64,000 nt of DNA. Source: Cylindrospermopsis curvispora GIHE-G1 (GTDB lineage Bacteria; Cyanobacteriota; Cyanobacteriia; Cyanobacteriales; Nostocaceae). Positions 43,341 to 52,388 of the stretch are shown in pieces. Below the pieces are notes generated by a model. It was not told where the DNA came from. It did not search any database and saw only the letters and a program-made list of their open reading frames with translations. A program made the translations under genes and the position numbers. Positions within the stretch are counted from its first letter, which is position 1. The number at the start of each line of letters is the position of its first letter. The stretch spans positions 82,475 through 146,474 of the forward strand of contig NZ_CP060823.1 in the NCBI RefSeq assembly GCF_014489415.1, in the 5' to 3' direction.

Positions 43341-44019
43341 AGCTCCTTTCGCAGCATTTAGACCATTTCAGTCTGGATCTTATCGCTCTACAACTCCTGT
43401 ACCATCTCCCACTACTGTTTATGGTATGTTGCTAAACTTCGCAGGAATTGAGCAGAGATCCGCTACGGATCAGGCTATTACCTTGATTAAGGATGATTTA
43501 CCTTCAATCGAAATTGCCGTAGGTATTCCTCATCTTCCCGATAAACCTAAAGCTGAGATTGGCATTCTATCCCAGCAACTGCATCATTATCCAGTAGGTG
43601 ATTCAGGGAAAAAAGAACTTGCTACTAAAACTTATGGTAATAAATACTGGATTGCGCCAGTCCGTCGAGAGGTAATTATTAACCTCAAACTAATAGTAGG
43701 AGTTAGAGCCGAGGAATACTTATGTAATCGTATACTAAGCGGATTGAATGGAGAATTGGAAGATAGACGCTATGGAATTCCATTTGCAGGGGATAATAAT
43801 TTTTTGTTTGACAATATTGAACTGATTGATAGACCACCCTGTACGAGATGGTACTGTCAACTAGATAACGGAACTTATCCAGAAAGGAGAATTTGTCGAC
43901 TAACTACTTGGATCAACCGAGCAGATAATACTAAGACTAGAATTCGAGTTTTTTATCCCACTGATTTTGTTATTGAACCACCAGAATCTGCTTGGTCTAA
44001 ATTACCCATAGGGCAATAA
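43315..44019 (+). CDS. cas5: Cas5 (DevS-like)
   Basis: A 234-residue RAMP: VFLLIEAPFAAFRPFQSGSY and TTPVPSPTTVYGMLLNFAG are the Cas5 N-terminal signature. Cas5 caps the crRNA 5' handle TTGATCAC. A start at GTG 43324 has better spacing to AGGAG than the ATG used here. Last gene of the interference operon, followed by the array 2 leader. Confidence 0.92.
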   Translation: MGQVFLLIEAPFAAFRPFQSGSYRSTTPVPSPTTVYGMLLNFAGIEQRSATDQAITLIKDDLPSIEIAVGIPHLPDKPKAEIGILSQQLHHYPVGDSGKKELATKTYGNKYWIAPVRREVIINLKLIVGVRAEEYLCNRILSGLNGELEDRRYGIPFAGDNNFLFDNIELIDRPPCTRWYCQLDNGTYPERRICRLTTWINRADNTKTRIRVFYPTDFVIEPPESAWSKLPIGQ

Positions 44020-44152
44020 TATGGAAACGCAATAACTGTGTTTAACTCTTACTACTAATCCTCCTAATCCCAAATCCACTGATTTTCGCATCATTAATAT
44101 ACATGATTCTGAGTATCTCGATAATTCATAAAGCGTATAATAGTCTTGCGAA

Positions 44153-44421
44153 ATTTTAATAATGCAAGCATCTCTAATTGTTCAGTAAAAAAATAGAACA
44201 GATCCTCAAGAAGTCTCGCAGAATATGCTTTTGAAGAATTTGAGGATGAAATAGATGCTTGTATTTTGTCTGAAAGTAAGTAAGGATAAGGGATTCAAGT
44301 TATATAGGGAGCATGTAAAATTCACTTTTCAAGCAAAATTTGTTCATTTTCTTGCATTTCAGATCAGGTGCTTGTAAAATGACCATAGAAAGGCTTCTGG
44401 AACTGGTTTTCAGCTACCGCC
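44153..44421 (+). promoter_or_regulatory. Leader of CRISPR array 2
   Basis: Near-identical to the array 1 leader over its last 160 bases, with promoter TTGCAT (44352-44357), 17 bases, TAAAAT (44375-44380). Both end in AGCTACCGCC before the first repeat; leader 1 has three extra bases (CTA) at that junction. No gene lies between cas5 and this leader. Confidence 0.75.
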
Positions 44422-45172
44422 CTGTTTCAACCTTTGATGCCATTAGGCGTTGATCACTTTCGTGGTTAAAAACAAAAAACTATCGAAATAGTTCTGTTTC
44501 AACCTTTGATGCCATTAGGCGTTGATCACGTAAATTAAATGAGTTAAATCTTGAAAATTTGACTCTGTTTCAACCTTTGATGCCATTAGGCGTTGATCAC
44601 CACGTGCATCCCTGTTACCCTGACGCGCGTCTAGCAACTGTTTCAACCTTTGATGCCATTAGGCGTTGATCACGCTAGATGAGTACACGTATTTCAGTGG
44701 TCTAGGACTGTTTCAACCTTTGATGCCATTAGGCGTTGATCACAATACCTGGTAGCGGTTGACATGACCAAAACCTTTACCTCTGTTTCAACCTTTGATG
44801 CCATTAGGCGTTGATCACGATAAATACTGGTTGGTAAGTACAATAGCGTATAATCTGTTTCAACCTTTGATGCCATTAGGCGTTGATCACAGCGGCAGAA
44901 CAACCGAGCCAGTACAGGCGATAGCTGTTTCAACCTTTGATGCCATTAGGCGTTGATCACAGACCACCATGGTCGGTTCGAGTCCCATGGCGGCTGTTTC
45001 AACCTTTGATGCCATTAGGCGTTGATCACGGCGCTCGGGGAACCACGTAGCGCGATATCACACCATCTGTTTCAACCTTTGATGCCATTAGGCGTTGATC
45101 ACTGTATATAGACAATAAGTTAGCACCAAGCTGGAACTGTTTCAACCTTTGATGCCATTAGGCGTTGATCAC
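44422..45172 (+). CRISPR. CRISPR array 2, same repeat as array 1, 11 repeats and 10 spacers
   Basis: The same 36-base repeat, starting at 44422, 44494, 44565, 44638, 44708, 44783, 44855, 44925, 44994, 45067 and 45137. Spacers are 33-39 bases. Spacer 7 (44891-44924) overlaps, on the opposite strand, spacer 9 of array 1 by 23 bases. Spacer 8 (44961-44993) contains GGTTCGAGTCC, typical of a tRNA T-arm. A terminator-like hairpin follows at 45223. Confidence 0.97.
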
Positions 45173-45222
45173 CAGATAATAGCAGTAGTGATAACAACAT
45201 CAGTATATTCTATCGCTGGTCT

Positions 45223-45250
45223 CCCCACTTAGTATGTGGGGTTTGTTTTT
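45223..45250 (+). terminator. Intrinsic terminator after array 2
   Basis: CCCCAC (45223-45228) pairs with GTGGGG (45236-45241), followed by TTTGTTTTT. Well placed to end the array 2 transcript. Confidence 0.65.
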
Positions 45251-45318
45251 CCCATAGGCGACCCTGTTAGTCCAAAAAACTTAGGGGATGCGATCGCAAA
45301 AGCGCTACCTAGAAAGCT

Positions 45319-45468
45319 ATCCGAACTACTGTCCTCAGATATCCAATAAGGATGTCTAATTTCTAAAGAATAGACTGAATATAAGAGCGATCGCCCATCC
45401 GAGAAAAACTACTGTTATGAAATCAGTATTACCTATATCTCTAACTCATGAGAAGACCCACGAGTTAG
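45319..45468. repeat. Interspersed repeats between arrays 2 and 3
   Basis: Contains the motif CTATCCGAACTACTGTCCTC (45324-45343) seen again near 48116, 48283 and 57991, and a unit GAGAAAAACTACTGTTATGA (45400-45419) with a hairpin CTAACTC/GAGTTAG (45441-45468). The latter unit recurs in longer form at 46568-46735. It abuts the end of array 3. Confidence 0.5.
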
Positions 45469-45471
45469 GTC

Positions 45472-45859
45472 GTTTCTATTGATTCCACTTCCGAGAGGGA
45501 AGCGCACATGAACACCACCACCATGAACGTTTCCATTGATTCCACTTCCCAGAGGGAAGCGCACTCCAGAAAAAAGTAAAGGACTATTAGCGTCATGAAA
45601 AGTTTCCATTGATTCCACTTCCCAGAGGGAAGCGCACAGTTTGATTTGGTTTTTTCAAGCCTTCTTGGGAAGGAGTTTCCATTAATTCCACTTCCCAGAG
45701 GGAAGCGCACAGAATTTTCACTACCACTCAGGATCTTTAAAATCCTGTTTCCATTAATTCCACTTCCCAGAGGGAAGCGCACTTATTGAGTTACAGATTA
45801 CATGTACCTCTATAACAACAAAAGTTTCCATTAATTCCACTTCCCAGAGGGAAGCGCAC
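45472..45859 (-). CRISPR. CRISPR array 3, orphan, unrelated repeat, 6 repeats and 5 spacers
   Basis: A 36-base repeat reading, on the minus strand, from GTGCGCTTCCCTCTGGGAAG to GGAATTAATGGAAAC, with a CTTCCC/GGGAAG stem. Starts (plus strand) 45472, 45529, 45602, 45675, 45747, 45824. The leftmost repeat has several changes and the first spacer is only 21 bases, marking the trailer end, so the leader is on the right and transcription runs on the minus strand. The 3' ATGGAAAC handle fits type III or I-D repeats of cyanobacteria. No matching effector genes are in the window, so it must work in trans or be inactive. Confidence 0.92.
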
Positions 45860-46040
45860 CCCTCTATTTTAAGCCCTTGCCCTGACTGGTGTCCAGACCC
45901 ACTTTGCGAAGGTCAGCAAAATTTCTCTGTTTTTCACCTCCACCACCCTGAAAATAATGGCTGAAACCCTTACACCACAAGGGTGCGAGGTTCCCGACGA
46001 AATAATAGGCATTCCAGCGTTTTTTCCTGACCTTCGCATC
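45860..46040 (-). promoter_or_regulatory. Leader of array 3 bounded by a 12-bp inverted repeat
   Basis: GC-richer than its surroundings. TGCGAAGGTCAG (45905-45916) and CTGACCTTCGCA (46028-46039) form an exact inverted repeat around the leader core. A 63-codon minus-strand frame here looks like leader rather than gene. Beyond 46040 to 46740 I see no gene, only AT-rich DNA, a solitary repeat and interspersed repeats. Confidence 0.5.
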
Positions 46041-46248
46041 TCTTTCGTTAATCACTTAATTTACTATCTTTAATATCACTTTTACTTTTCATAAATACTG
46101 GACTAATTATCTCATCTTAATAATGAGAAAATCCCTTAAATTCCCAATCTATAATAACTTTACACCAAAAAACTAATAATTTACATATAATATAAATATT
46201 GTAATATTTATTTATTCGCCACCTGTAGAGAAAATCTTAACTATAAAA

Positions 46249-46286
46249 CTTTTGGAACTAATTCTACTTCCCAGAGAGAATCAGCA
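46249..46286. repeat. Solitary degenerate repeat of the array 3 family
   Basis: TAATTCTACTTCCCAGAGAG followed by AATCAGCAC matches the array 3 repeat with several substitutions. It lies on the leader side, about 390 bases beyond the last repeat, and is not part of an array. Confidence 0.6.
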
Positions 46287-46544
46287 CTAATCATATATGA
46301 TAAACTTATGACTGTTTATTATTATCTTCCTCCAATATAGACAACAGATAGTTATTTACTAATTGGGATAAGCCTATGTGATCTCCCCCCACTAACTATA
46401 TGGAGTTTATTTTTTCTTCAGTGATATAAAAGTTATAATCACAACTTACAAGGTGCGATCGCCTGTCTGATAAAACTGAAAAACACAATTTTTCCCGTTT
46501 TGCATCTACCCCAGGGTAGATTGTTAGCAAGAGTAATAAAAGCC

Positions 46545-46735
46545 AGCTCCCTATGGGAGTGCTTCGCGATCGCCCATCTGAGAAAAACTACTGTTATGAA
46601 ATCAGTCTGCTAATATTCCAGGTTGAGTTTCCGAAAGGAAACTCAACATGAGATATAAATGCGATTGCCAAGCACCCACTACACAAGATGACTCTGATAT
46701 ATCTCTAACTCATGGGAAGACCCACGAGTTAAGTA
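46545..46735. repeat. Interspersed repeat element, full-length form
   Basis: Starts with a HIP1-linked repeat (46545-46573), then GAGAAAAACTACTGTTATGA, a perfect hairpin GTTGAGTTTCC/GGAAACTCAAC around 46621-46648, and a terminal CTAACTC...GAGTTA hairpin. The copy at 45391-45468 lacks the middle part, suggesting internal deletion of a MITE-like element. Confidence 0.45.
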
Positions 46736-46740
46736 GAAAA

Positions 46741-46992
46741 CTAATTAATCACAATGTGTCTTACCAGAATACTCATAACCTCCCCTGAATTACCAGTTGG
46801 CGTGAGATCGCTCCAATCCGTTGCATTGGCATAACCAAGCACGTGTAGATAGTGAATCGTACTAATTACCGTCTTTTTCGACCCGATCAACAGATGTTTT
46901 AGTGGTTCCCGGTGACCACCTGCTGAAACTACTCTAGAGTTAACCACTCCAGTGTCATCCACATTGCTGATAAAATTTCTAGTCTGTGCCAT
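46741..46992 (-). CDS. Conserved-looking small protein (83 aa)
   Basis: 83 residues, ATG start with a strong ribosome-binding site (GGAGGCAAATAGATT before ATG). It is a compact sequence (NVDDTGVVNSRVVSAGGHRE, HYLHVLGYANATDWSDLTP) with no known motif. A long 5' hairpin (47019-47061) precedes it, suggesting RNA-level control. Function unknown. Confidence 0.6.
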   Translation of the reverse strand: MAQTRNFISNVDDTGVVNSRVVSAGGHREPLKHLLIGSKKTVISTIHYLHVLGYANATDWSDLTPTGNSGEVMSILVRHIVIN

Positions 46993-47018
46993 AATCTATT
47001 TGCCTCCATGTTGGGGTG

Positions 47019-47061
47019 TAAGGTGATCTGAGCTTTCGTCCAAGAAATGTAGATCACCTTA
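47019..47061. terminator. 11-bp hairpin with T-run
   Basis: TAAGGTGATCT (47019-47029) pairs with AGATCACCTTA (47051-47061), followed by CTTTTTTC on the plus strand. On the minus strand it lies in the presumed 5' leader of the 83-residue gene. It may be a plus-strand terminator or a leader element. Confidence 0.5.
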
Positions 47062-47269
47062 CTTTTTTCTAATTATAAAACTATTTGAACAGATATGCAA
47101 TAGGTTTACAGAAAATAATTAATAATTTTTGTAAAGTCTTGCGACTTGTCAAGCATAAATGAAAAATACAAGAATCCTGCACTCATTTGATTAGAGTCAA
47201 AGTAATATCTCACATATCTTGTCTGTTCTCGCAATACGTTGCTCAACCCAGTCACCTGTGAACAAGGTG

Positions 47270-47647
47270 TTATGGGTCATTGCTGGTATCTGTTTCCTTC
47301 TGTTCCTCTTCATCATTTTTGGCTTGCGATCGCTTTGCGACAGCAGAAACCAACTGTCTTGAGACGCCCAACTTTTTAGCAACCTCTGTTTGAGTGAAGC
47401 CTTGATCAAGGAGAGAAAGAATTTCTGGAGTTCGTGTGGGAAACTTGTATCCCAGTTCTTTAGCGATTCCAGAAACTGTCGCCAGAGAACAGCCCAACTT
47501 TTTCGCAATAAATCGGAGAGTTACGCCCTGTTTTATCAGCGATGCGATCAGTACGGTCTTTTGTCCTCTGGTAAGTTTTTTTTCTGGCGCCCCGGAGCGT
47601 GACTTTGGTTTTTTCGGCTTATCGCTTTTATCTTTCTTTTCTTTCAT
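47270..47647 (-). CDS. Tandem helix-turn-helix DNA-binding protein
   Basis: 125 residues. After a lysine-rich N-terminus come two helix-turn-helix units: KQGVTLRFIAKKLGCSLATV and DQGFTQTEVAKKLGVSRQLV. The tail is acidic. Similar in build to the 116-residue protein at 60353-60703, so the plasmid carries two members. Target unknown. Confidence 0.7.
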   Translation of the reverse strand: MKEKKDKSDKPKKPKSRSGAPEKKLTRGQKTVLIASLIKQGVTLRFIAKKLGCSLATVSGIAKELGYKFPTRTPEILSLLDQGFTQTEVAKKLGVSRQLVSAVAKRSQAKNDEEEQKETDTSNDP

Positions 47648-47671
47648 ATAATCTTATATAAATTTATCAAT

Positions 47672-48045
47672 ATGTATAAAATCTACACCACGTCGGGAAA
47701 AGGATTATTATTAGGAGTAAACTTTACCTCATATTCAGACGAGTTACAGCAGTTTTCATCTATTTAAACCAGATTTTGATTACCTTCTCCCTTTGCGCGA
47801 AACAAAAACCGTGGTTCATTTACCTGAAATTCGCTGTAAAAGATATGCAGAATTTCCATACTTTAGGTGATAGATATTTTTGCAGTTTTGATGCAATAAT
47901 TGATTTCATGATTCATTTATATGGTATTATTAAAGTACATGAGCATCTGCATTCACTACAAGAAATGTATTTAAGCGTATTAAAGGAGCATAACTATATA
48001 GTTTTGGAAAGTGATAATAAATTGCATGTTTTTTACGGTGATTAA
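47672..48045 (+). pseudogene. Possible frameshifted small gene
   Basis: Protein-like sequence passes through three frames: MYKIYTTSGKGLLLGVNFTS from 47672, then FKPDFDYLLPLRETKTVVHL in the next frame, then DRYFCSFDAIIDFMIHLYGI to a stop at 48045. The simplest reading is one gene of about 125 codons with two frameshifts. An intact 66-codon frame from the internal ATG is an alternative. No family recognised. Confidence 0.35.
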
Positions 48046-48109
48046 TCTAAAAACCAGCGATAGGCTCAACACCTACTGTAATAGTAATTTACCAAAACTA
48101 CTATACGCA

Positions 48110-48450
48110 AAATCTATCCGAACTACTGTCCTGGCATAAAGCTAAAAGCCAAATCTATTAAACGTCCAGGTGATCGCCACTTAGTTCCTCTCCCCCAAAT
48201 AAAGAAGTCTAAATATCATTACTACTGTCCTCAAGGCAATCTCTATGAAATGCGATCGCACGATGAGTTCACAGTTAGAAACCTATCCGAACTACTGTCT
48301 TTCGATATCCAAAAAAAGGAAGTGCAAAGTCTAGAAAGCAGACTAGATGACCGATCGCCTTTCTATGAGAAACCTACTGTATTGAGATAAATGTTGGAAT
48401 CCTAACCTGTAAGATGCGATCGCCCTTTTTATATGTATACCCAAACTACT
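48110..48450. repeat. Interspersed ACTACTGT repeats with HIP1 sites
   Basis: Motif CTATCCGAACTACTGTC recurs near 48116 and 48283, with weaker ACTACTGT copies between. Related copies lie at 45324 and 57991. The region between 48046 and 48535 holds no gene I can support. Confidence 0.5.
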
Positions 48451-48535
48451 ATCTTGAGTTAGGCTACGGATGGAAGAGAGAAGAACAGAATATTGTTGCT
48501 ATCCTAAATATAGGGAATGGTGTCCCCAAGTGCGT

Positions 48536-51500
48536 TTAAGAGAATTTTAGTCTGAGATATTGAACAATTCTTGGATCTGTTATTTGCTGTTCCCAATAGC
48601 ATATCTCTTCCTTTGTGACCTTACTTCCCAAAAAGTGGGATAAAGCCATAATTTCGCTATCCTGCGCCCAGTAGCTAAAAAGGTGATCTGTCAGTTCAGC
48701 AAGAGTCAGGGTGTACTCACCTTCTCCATTCTCCCAGGACGAGACAACTTTATAAATACGTAAACGTTCTCCATCAGCGAGTTTTAGTTTTCTTATACTG
48801 AGTAACTTAAAGCCTAGCATTTTACCTAACAGGGAGATAAGTTCTATTGGTGACTGGTAGAATTTGATTCCTAGGACATGTTTTATATCTTTCTGTAAAA
48901 ATCTTATCTGTTCCATAAACTGTAGAACTTCTGGTGACTGGTTGGATATCTCTCCCCTATCTAATACTTCTTTTAAACCCAGACTAAAGAGTCGATTTAC
49001 TAAGTTGGCTTTGTGATATAGCACATCTTTGTTTTCTCTCACAATATCTCTATCTTTATGCCCTGATAGCTTTCTCTCATCTCTTATTTTTACCCATTTG
49101 TATCCTACTGTAGAATAATACAGCAGTTTTAGCTTCAACACGATACCTAAATCGTAGTTCATAACGTGTTCTGCAGTAATTTCTCTCAATTTAAATACTT
49201 CTTTTATCTTGTGCTTTTTTAGCTTCAAGCTATCTTCTTTGTTCTTGAGCGATCGCTCTATTTCCTGTGCTTCAGTGTGAGTTAAATCAGGACTTTCAAT
49301 AGTCTCCTGAACTCTTTTTTGTGTAATAACTTTTTTAATGGATTTAAGTTCTTTCTTAACCTCATCAGTAGAAAGAGTTAATAAATTATTACCTAAATTA
49401 TCAGAGAGAAAGTAGCTTATATTGTTGGAAGTCATAGTGATTCTATTGAGTATTACAGAATTGTACTGTACCATTTCCATATTATTGATACTGGCGAGTC
49501 TACAATATTCATTTAGTGCGAAATTTGTAGTTTTATCACTATCATCTTCTACTTCTAAACAGTTATAAAGTTGTTTAGATAACCGATTTTGCTGCTGTTC
49601 ATATTTGTAAATTTCCTGATTATTTGTGTAGCCATGTGACAGTAACATTAAGCCGCGCCGGGCAACAAAAATAATTCTGGGAACCTTAAAATTACGATAC
49701 CTGAAGAGTGACTGCAAAACTAAATCAGGTGATAAAACTCCAGTATTGACCGATACCACAAAATCAAATAGTTGATCCTCCTGTGGATCTTCAATACTTA
49801 CACCAGTTTTTAATATGGGGCTGGTAAGGACTATTCTAATACCAGCTTTCTTCTGTTCTAATAGAAACTGGTTGAAATTACTCAAACAATCATAGGCAGG
49901 ATGGTTGATATCTGACACGGTTTCACGATCTATTCTAATAACTGATAAACCCAGTTTTTTGTAGTATTCTTCTGCTGATAAGGTAGAATTTAATCCTTTT
50001 TTACCTTCTACAGATTGTCCTGTTAATTGTACGAGAACCATATTATCACAGGTTTTCAATAAATAGGGGACTATCCCTATTGGTAACTGTGGATTTATAA
50101 GTTTTAGATCCAGATTCGTTGAAGGAAATAAATAAACTTGCTCTAGTTGATTTTGGAAGTTATTTATAACCCAATAATCAGTAGGATTCTCAATTTCCCC
50201 CATTTTGCAGAGTTTTTTAAGGAAGTCAACACAGTGAATATCTAAGTCGTTATCAAATAGCCAAAAGCGAGACCGAATCGAATACTTAGCCAAACTATCA
50301 ATTATTGACCGCCGCCACTGCTCCATGGTCTTAGTATTTTCTAGAAACAGAGATTTAAATATTGTCTGGGCTTCATCCATAATTATTTCCACTTCTCCAC
50401 CGTTCCACACAAATTCATCCAGCCACGGAAATAACACCCTTCCTACAGCGCTATAAGGATTAAAACTGTGGATGCACATTACAACACCTTCTCTGTCTTC
50501 TGGTGTCCATTGAGATTTGTGAGGTAACCCTGCACGTTTACACCCCATCGACACTAAGGATTGGGTTGGGCATAAAATTATGGTGAATTTCTTTTGAGCG
50601 ATCGCATGACTGGTGATAAGACCAAAACTTCCAGATTTACCAGTGGAATAGGCTGATTTAACAGCAACTATGTTTGTATGAGCAGGTATGTTCCACTCTG
50701 TTATGGATGGAAGATACTGACTATCAAATACTATACTATTAGCAGTAGGTGGTTTTAACTGATGGGGGAGTTCGCGCACTTCTTTCCCACCTGCACCAAA
50801 GAAATCGTCTATACCTTTGAACTTATTATCCCAACTAAGATAGTAAACTCCTAACGCTGATGGGGTGAGAAGTTCAGCTATTTTTAAACTAGCTTTATAC
50901 ACCGCTCTGACTGTTTTATCTTTTTGATCTTGATCAAAACAAATTACCCATTTTCTTGGAACTTTAGTAAAAACAGCCAATTCTGGTTTTAAAAGTCTTT
51001 TTCCTTTTATGGTAGCCATAGTTACTCCTGGTAACCCTATTGCTACTTGATTATGGGATAATAAAGATACTGTTTTTTTGAATCCTTCAACTAAGTAGAC
51101 CGGGATAGAATTAACAGCTACCCATTCCCAGAATGTTGCTTTTTCAATGGGTGGTAGTTCGGGAAAAGACTCTGTCCATTTCTCAGGTACACTATCAAGC
51201 TCATAATATAGATTGTAGTTAGCCGCTATCTTTGCAGCTGTTACATCATCCACTTTAGGTAAGAAGATGCTAGTAGGCAAACCAAATGGGCAAAGATATT
51301 TTTTTATTTCGCCTTCTGCTGTAACAGATGGGATATCCAATTTTACTTGCTTAAAGGAACTATCAGTACCACGTAAAATATCGTAGTTTACGTGTGTCCA
51401 TCCACCTTGCAACACGTTCTTTATATGTTTAAAGGTACTATTAGGGTATAGAAGCTCATGACAATTTACCCCCGTTATTCGATTAAAGTTAATTTTGATC

Positions 51501-51763
51501 AGGGTTTCTGATATCCCACTGGCAATGAATTCTTTGTAGTGCCGTCCCGATAATTTATTGGGATAACTGGAATACTCTACTACCTGCTCTCTTTTGTCTC
51601 TATTTTTCTTAGCTGGGAAGTATTTCTTGCGATCGCGCAGTGGGATGCAATCTTCATCATTTTCTATTGTGTGGTATCTTGCTAGATTTTCTAGCTCGGT
51701 GTTGTAGTAGGACTCATTTTTGGAAATTAATCCCAATGGTAGTTGCTGCTGTTTTGCTTCCAT
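48536..51763 (-). CDS. CyRepA-like plasmid replication protein (DUF3854/Toprim-like plus helicase)
   Basis: 1075 residues from ATG at 51763 (a TTG 12 bases upstream is possible). The N-terminal third carries a DUF3854/Toprim-like region: PVYLVEGFKKTVSLLSH (about 226-241), AIGLPGV and WVICFDQDQKD (276-286). A helicase-like P-loop follows (KSAYSTGKSGSFGL, about 375), then Walker B IIMDEAQTIFK (about 466) and LTSPILKTGVSIEDP. This matches my memory of the CyRepA family of cyanobacterial plasmid initiators. Being on the opposite strand and 45 kb from the primase-helicase, it implies a second replicon. The 600-base upstream region holds strong hairpins. Confidence 0.75.
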   Translation of the reverse strand: MEAKQQQLPLGLISKNESYYNTELENLARYHTIENDEDCIPLRDRKKYFPAKKNRDKREQVVEYSSYPNKLSGRHYKEFIASGISETLIKINFNRITGVNCHELLYPNSTFKHIKNVLQGGWTHVNYDILRGTDSSFKQVKLDIPSVTAEGEIKKYLCPFGLPTSIFLPKVDDVTAAKIAANYNLYYELDSVPEKWTESFPELPPIEKATFWEWVAVNSIPVYLVEGFKKTVSLLSHNQVAIGLPGVTMATIKGKRLLKPELAVFTKVPRKWVICFDQDQKDKTVRAVYKASLKIAELLTPSALGVYYLSWDNKFKGIDDFFGAGGKEVRELPHQLKPPTANSIVFDSQYLPSITEWNIPAHTNIVAVKSAYSTGKSGSFGLITSHAIAQKKFTIILCPTQSLVSMGCKRAGLPHKSQWTPEDREGVVMCIHSFNPYSAVGRVLFPWLDEFVWNGGEVEIIMDEAQTIFKSLFLENTKTMEQWRRSIIDSLAKYSIRSRFWLFDNDLDIHCVDFLKKLCKMGEIENPTDYWVINNFQNQLEQVYLFPSTNLDLKLINPQLPIGIVPYLLKTCDNMVLVQLTGQSVEGKKGLNSTLSAEEYYKKLGLSVIRIDRETVSDINHPAYDCLSNFNQFLLEQKKAGIRIVLTSPILKTGVSIEDPQEDQLFDFVVSVNTGVLSPDLVLQSLFRYRNFKVPRIIFVARRGLMLLSHGYTNNQEIYKYEQQQNRLSKQLYNCLEVEDDSDKTTNFALNEYCRLASINNMEMVQYNSVILNRITMTSNNISYFLSDNLGNNLLTLSTDEVKKELKSIKKVITQKRVQETIESPDLTHTEAQEIERSLKNKEDSLKLKKHKIKEVFKLREITAEHVMNYDLGIVLKLKLLYYSTVGYKWVKIRDERKLSGHKDRDIVRENKDVLYHKANLVNRLFSLGLKEVLDRGEISNQSPEVLQFMEQIRFLQKDIKHVLGIKFYQSPIELISLLGKMLGFKLLSIRKLKLADGERLRIYKVVSSWENGEGEYTLTLAELTDHLFSYWAQDSEIMALSHFLGSKVTKEEICYWEQQITDPRIVQYLRLKFS

Positions 51764-52159
51764 GATATAATTCAACTGAAATAGATTATTTTGTTAATCA
51801 AAGTATACCAGGAGAGGTAGGAGATTTTCACTGTCCCGGTGTACTTTTTTTCTTTTTGCTACAAGTCCCTGTTGGCAAAACGATCGGGCATTTTTACTAG
51901 AAATATAGCTACTAGAATTGGTCTTAAATAAAAGATTAAAAAGTAATTTAATCAAACTATTTGTAAATCTTATCTAATCGAAAAATAGCGTATTTGCAGT
52001 AATTCTAGAACTTATTAAAATGTTGACCGCATTTTAAGATATAAATTTAGACTTGATTTTATGTATAAAAACAGATGACGGAGACGCGTTGAAAAATAAG
52101 GAATTTATCTTGGTGTATTTATACGCCCGGGGTAAAATCTCAATTTATTTATTGATCGA

Positions 52160-52197
52160 GCGTAAAACCCCACCCACAAAGGGATGGGGTTTTACGC
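52160..52197. terminator. Strong hairpin, terminator-like
   Basis: GCGTAAAACCCCACCC (52160-52175) pairs with GGGATGGGGTTTTACGC (52181-52197), one bulged base, five-base loop. Because the arms carry AAAA/TTTT next to the GC core, it could terminate in either direction. Confidence 0.6.
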
Positions 52198-52319
52198 GGT
52201 TAATTATTAAAATAGTAGAATCACAACTATTATATATTCTAATAACTATACGATAAGACGTACTGTATATCGCTATTTAAGTCTTTGACCATTGGTAGTG
52301 AATTGTTCAAATTCTTAGG

Positions 52320-52383
52320 AAATGGTTCAGTCATCAATAGATCCTGCGATCTCGCGTAGCGAGATCGCATACCTGAACCATTT
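52320..52383. repeat. 64-bp nested inverted repeat (cruciform)
   Basis: AAATGGTTCAG (52320-52330) and CTGAACCATTT (52373-52383) enclose a second perfect palindrome GCGATCTCGC-GTA-GCGAGATCGC (52345-52367). It is a HIP1-type repeat trapped within larger arms. Confidence 0.55.
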
Positions 52384-52388
52384 AGGTC

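Larger units (their letters stand above)
51764..52388. other. Region upstream of the CyRepA-like gene
   Basis: No convincing gene in about 620 bases. It holds AT-rich DNA presumed to contain the rep promoter, a 16-17 bp hairpin at 52160-52197 and a large cruciform-type inverted repeat at 52320-52383. A candidate for an origin or rep-control region, by position only. Confidence 0.4.

Noticed and set aside
32595..44019. A CRISPR-associated Tn7-like transposon
   Set aside because: Cas3, Cas1 and Cas2 are complete and no TnsA/B/C or TniQ gene is present, so this is an ordinary interference-competent type I-B locus.
45864..46055. 63-codon minus-strand frame beside array 3
   Set aside because: It coincides with the array leader and the inverted repeat; composition and position fit a leader better than a gene.
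52053..52256. 67-codon plus-strand frame upstream of the CyRepA-like gene
   Set aside because: It runs through the 52160-52197 hairpin and has no ribosome-binding site; sequence is low-information.
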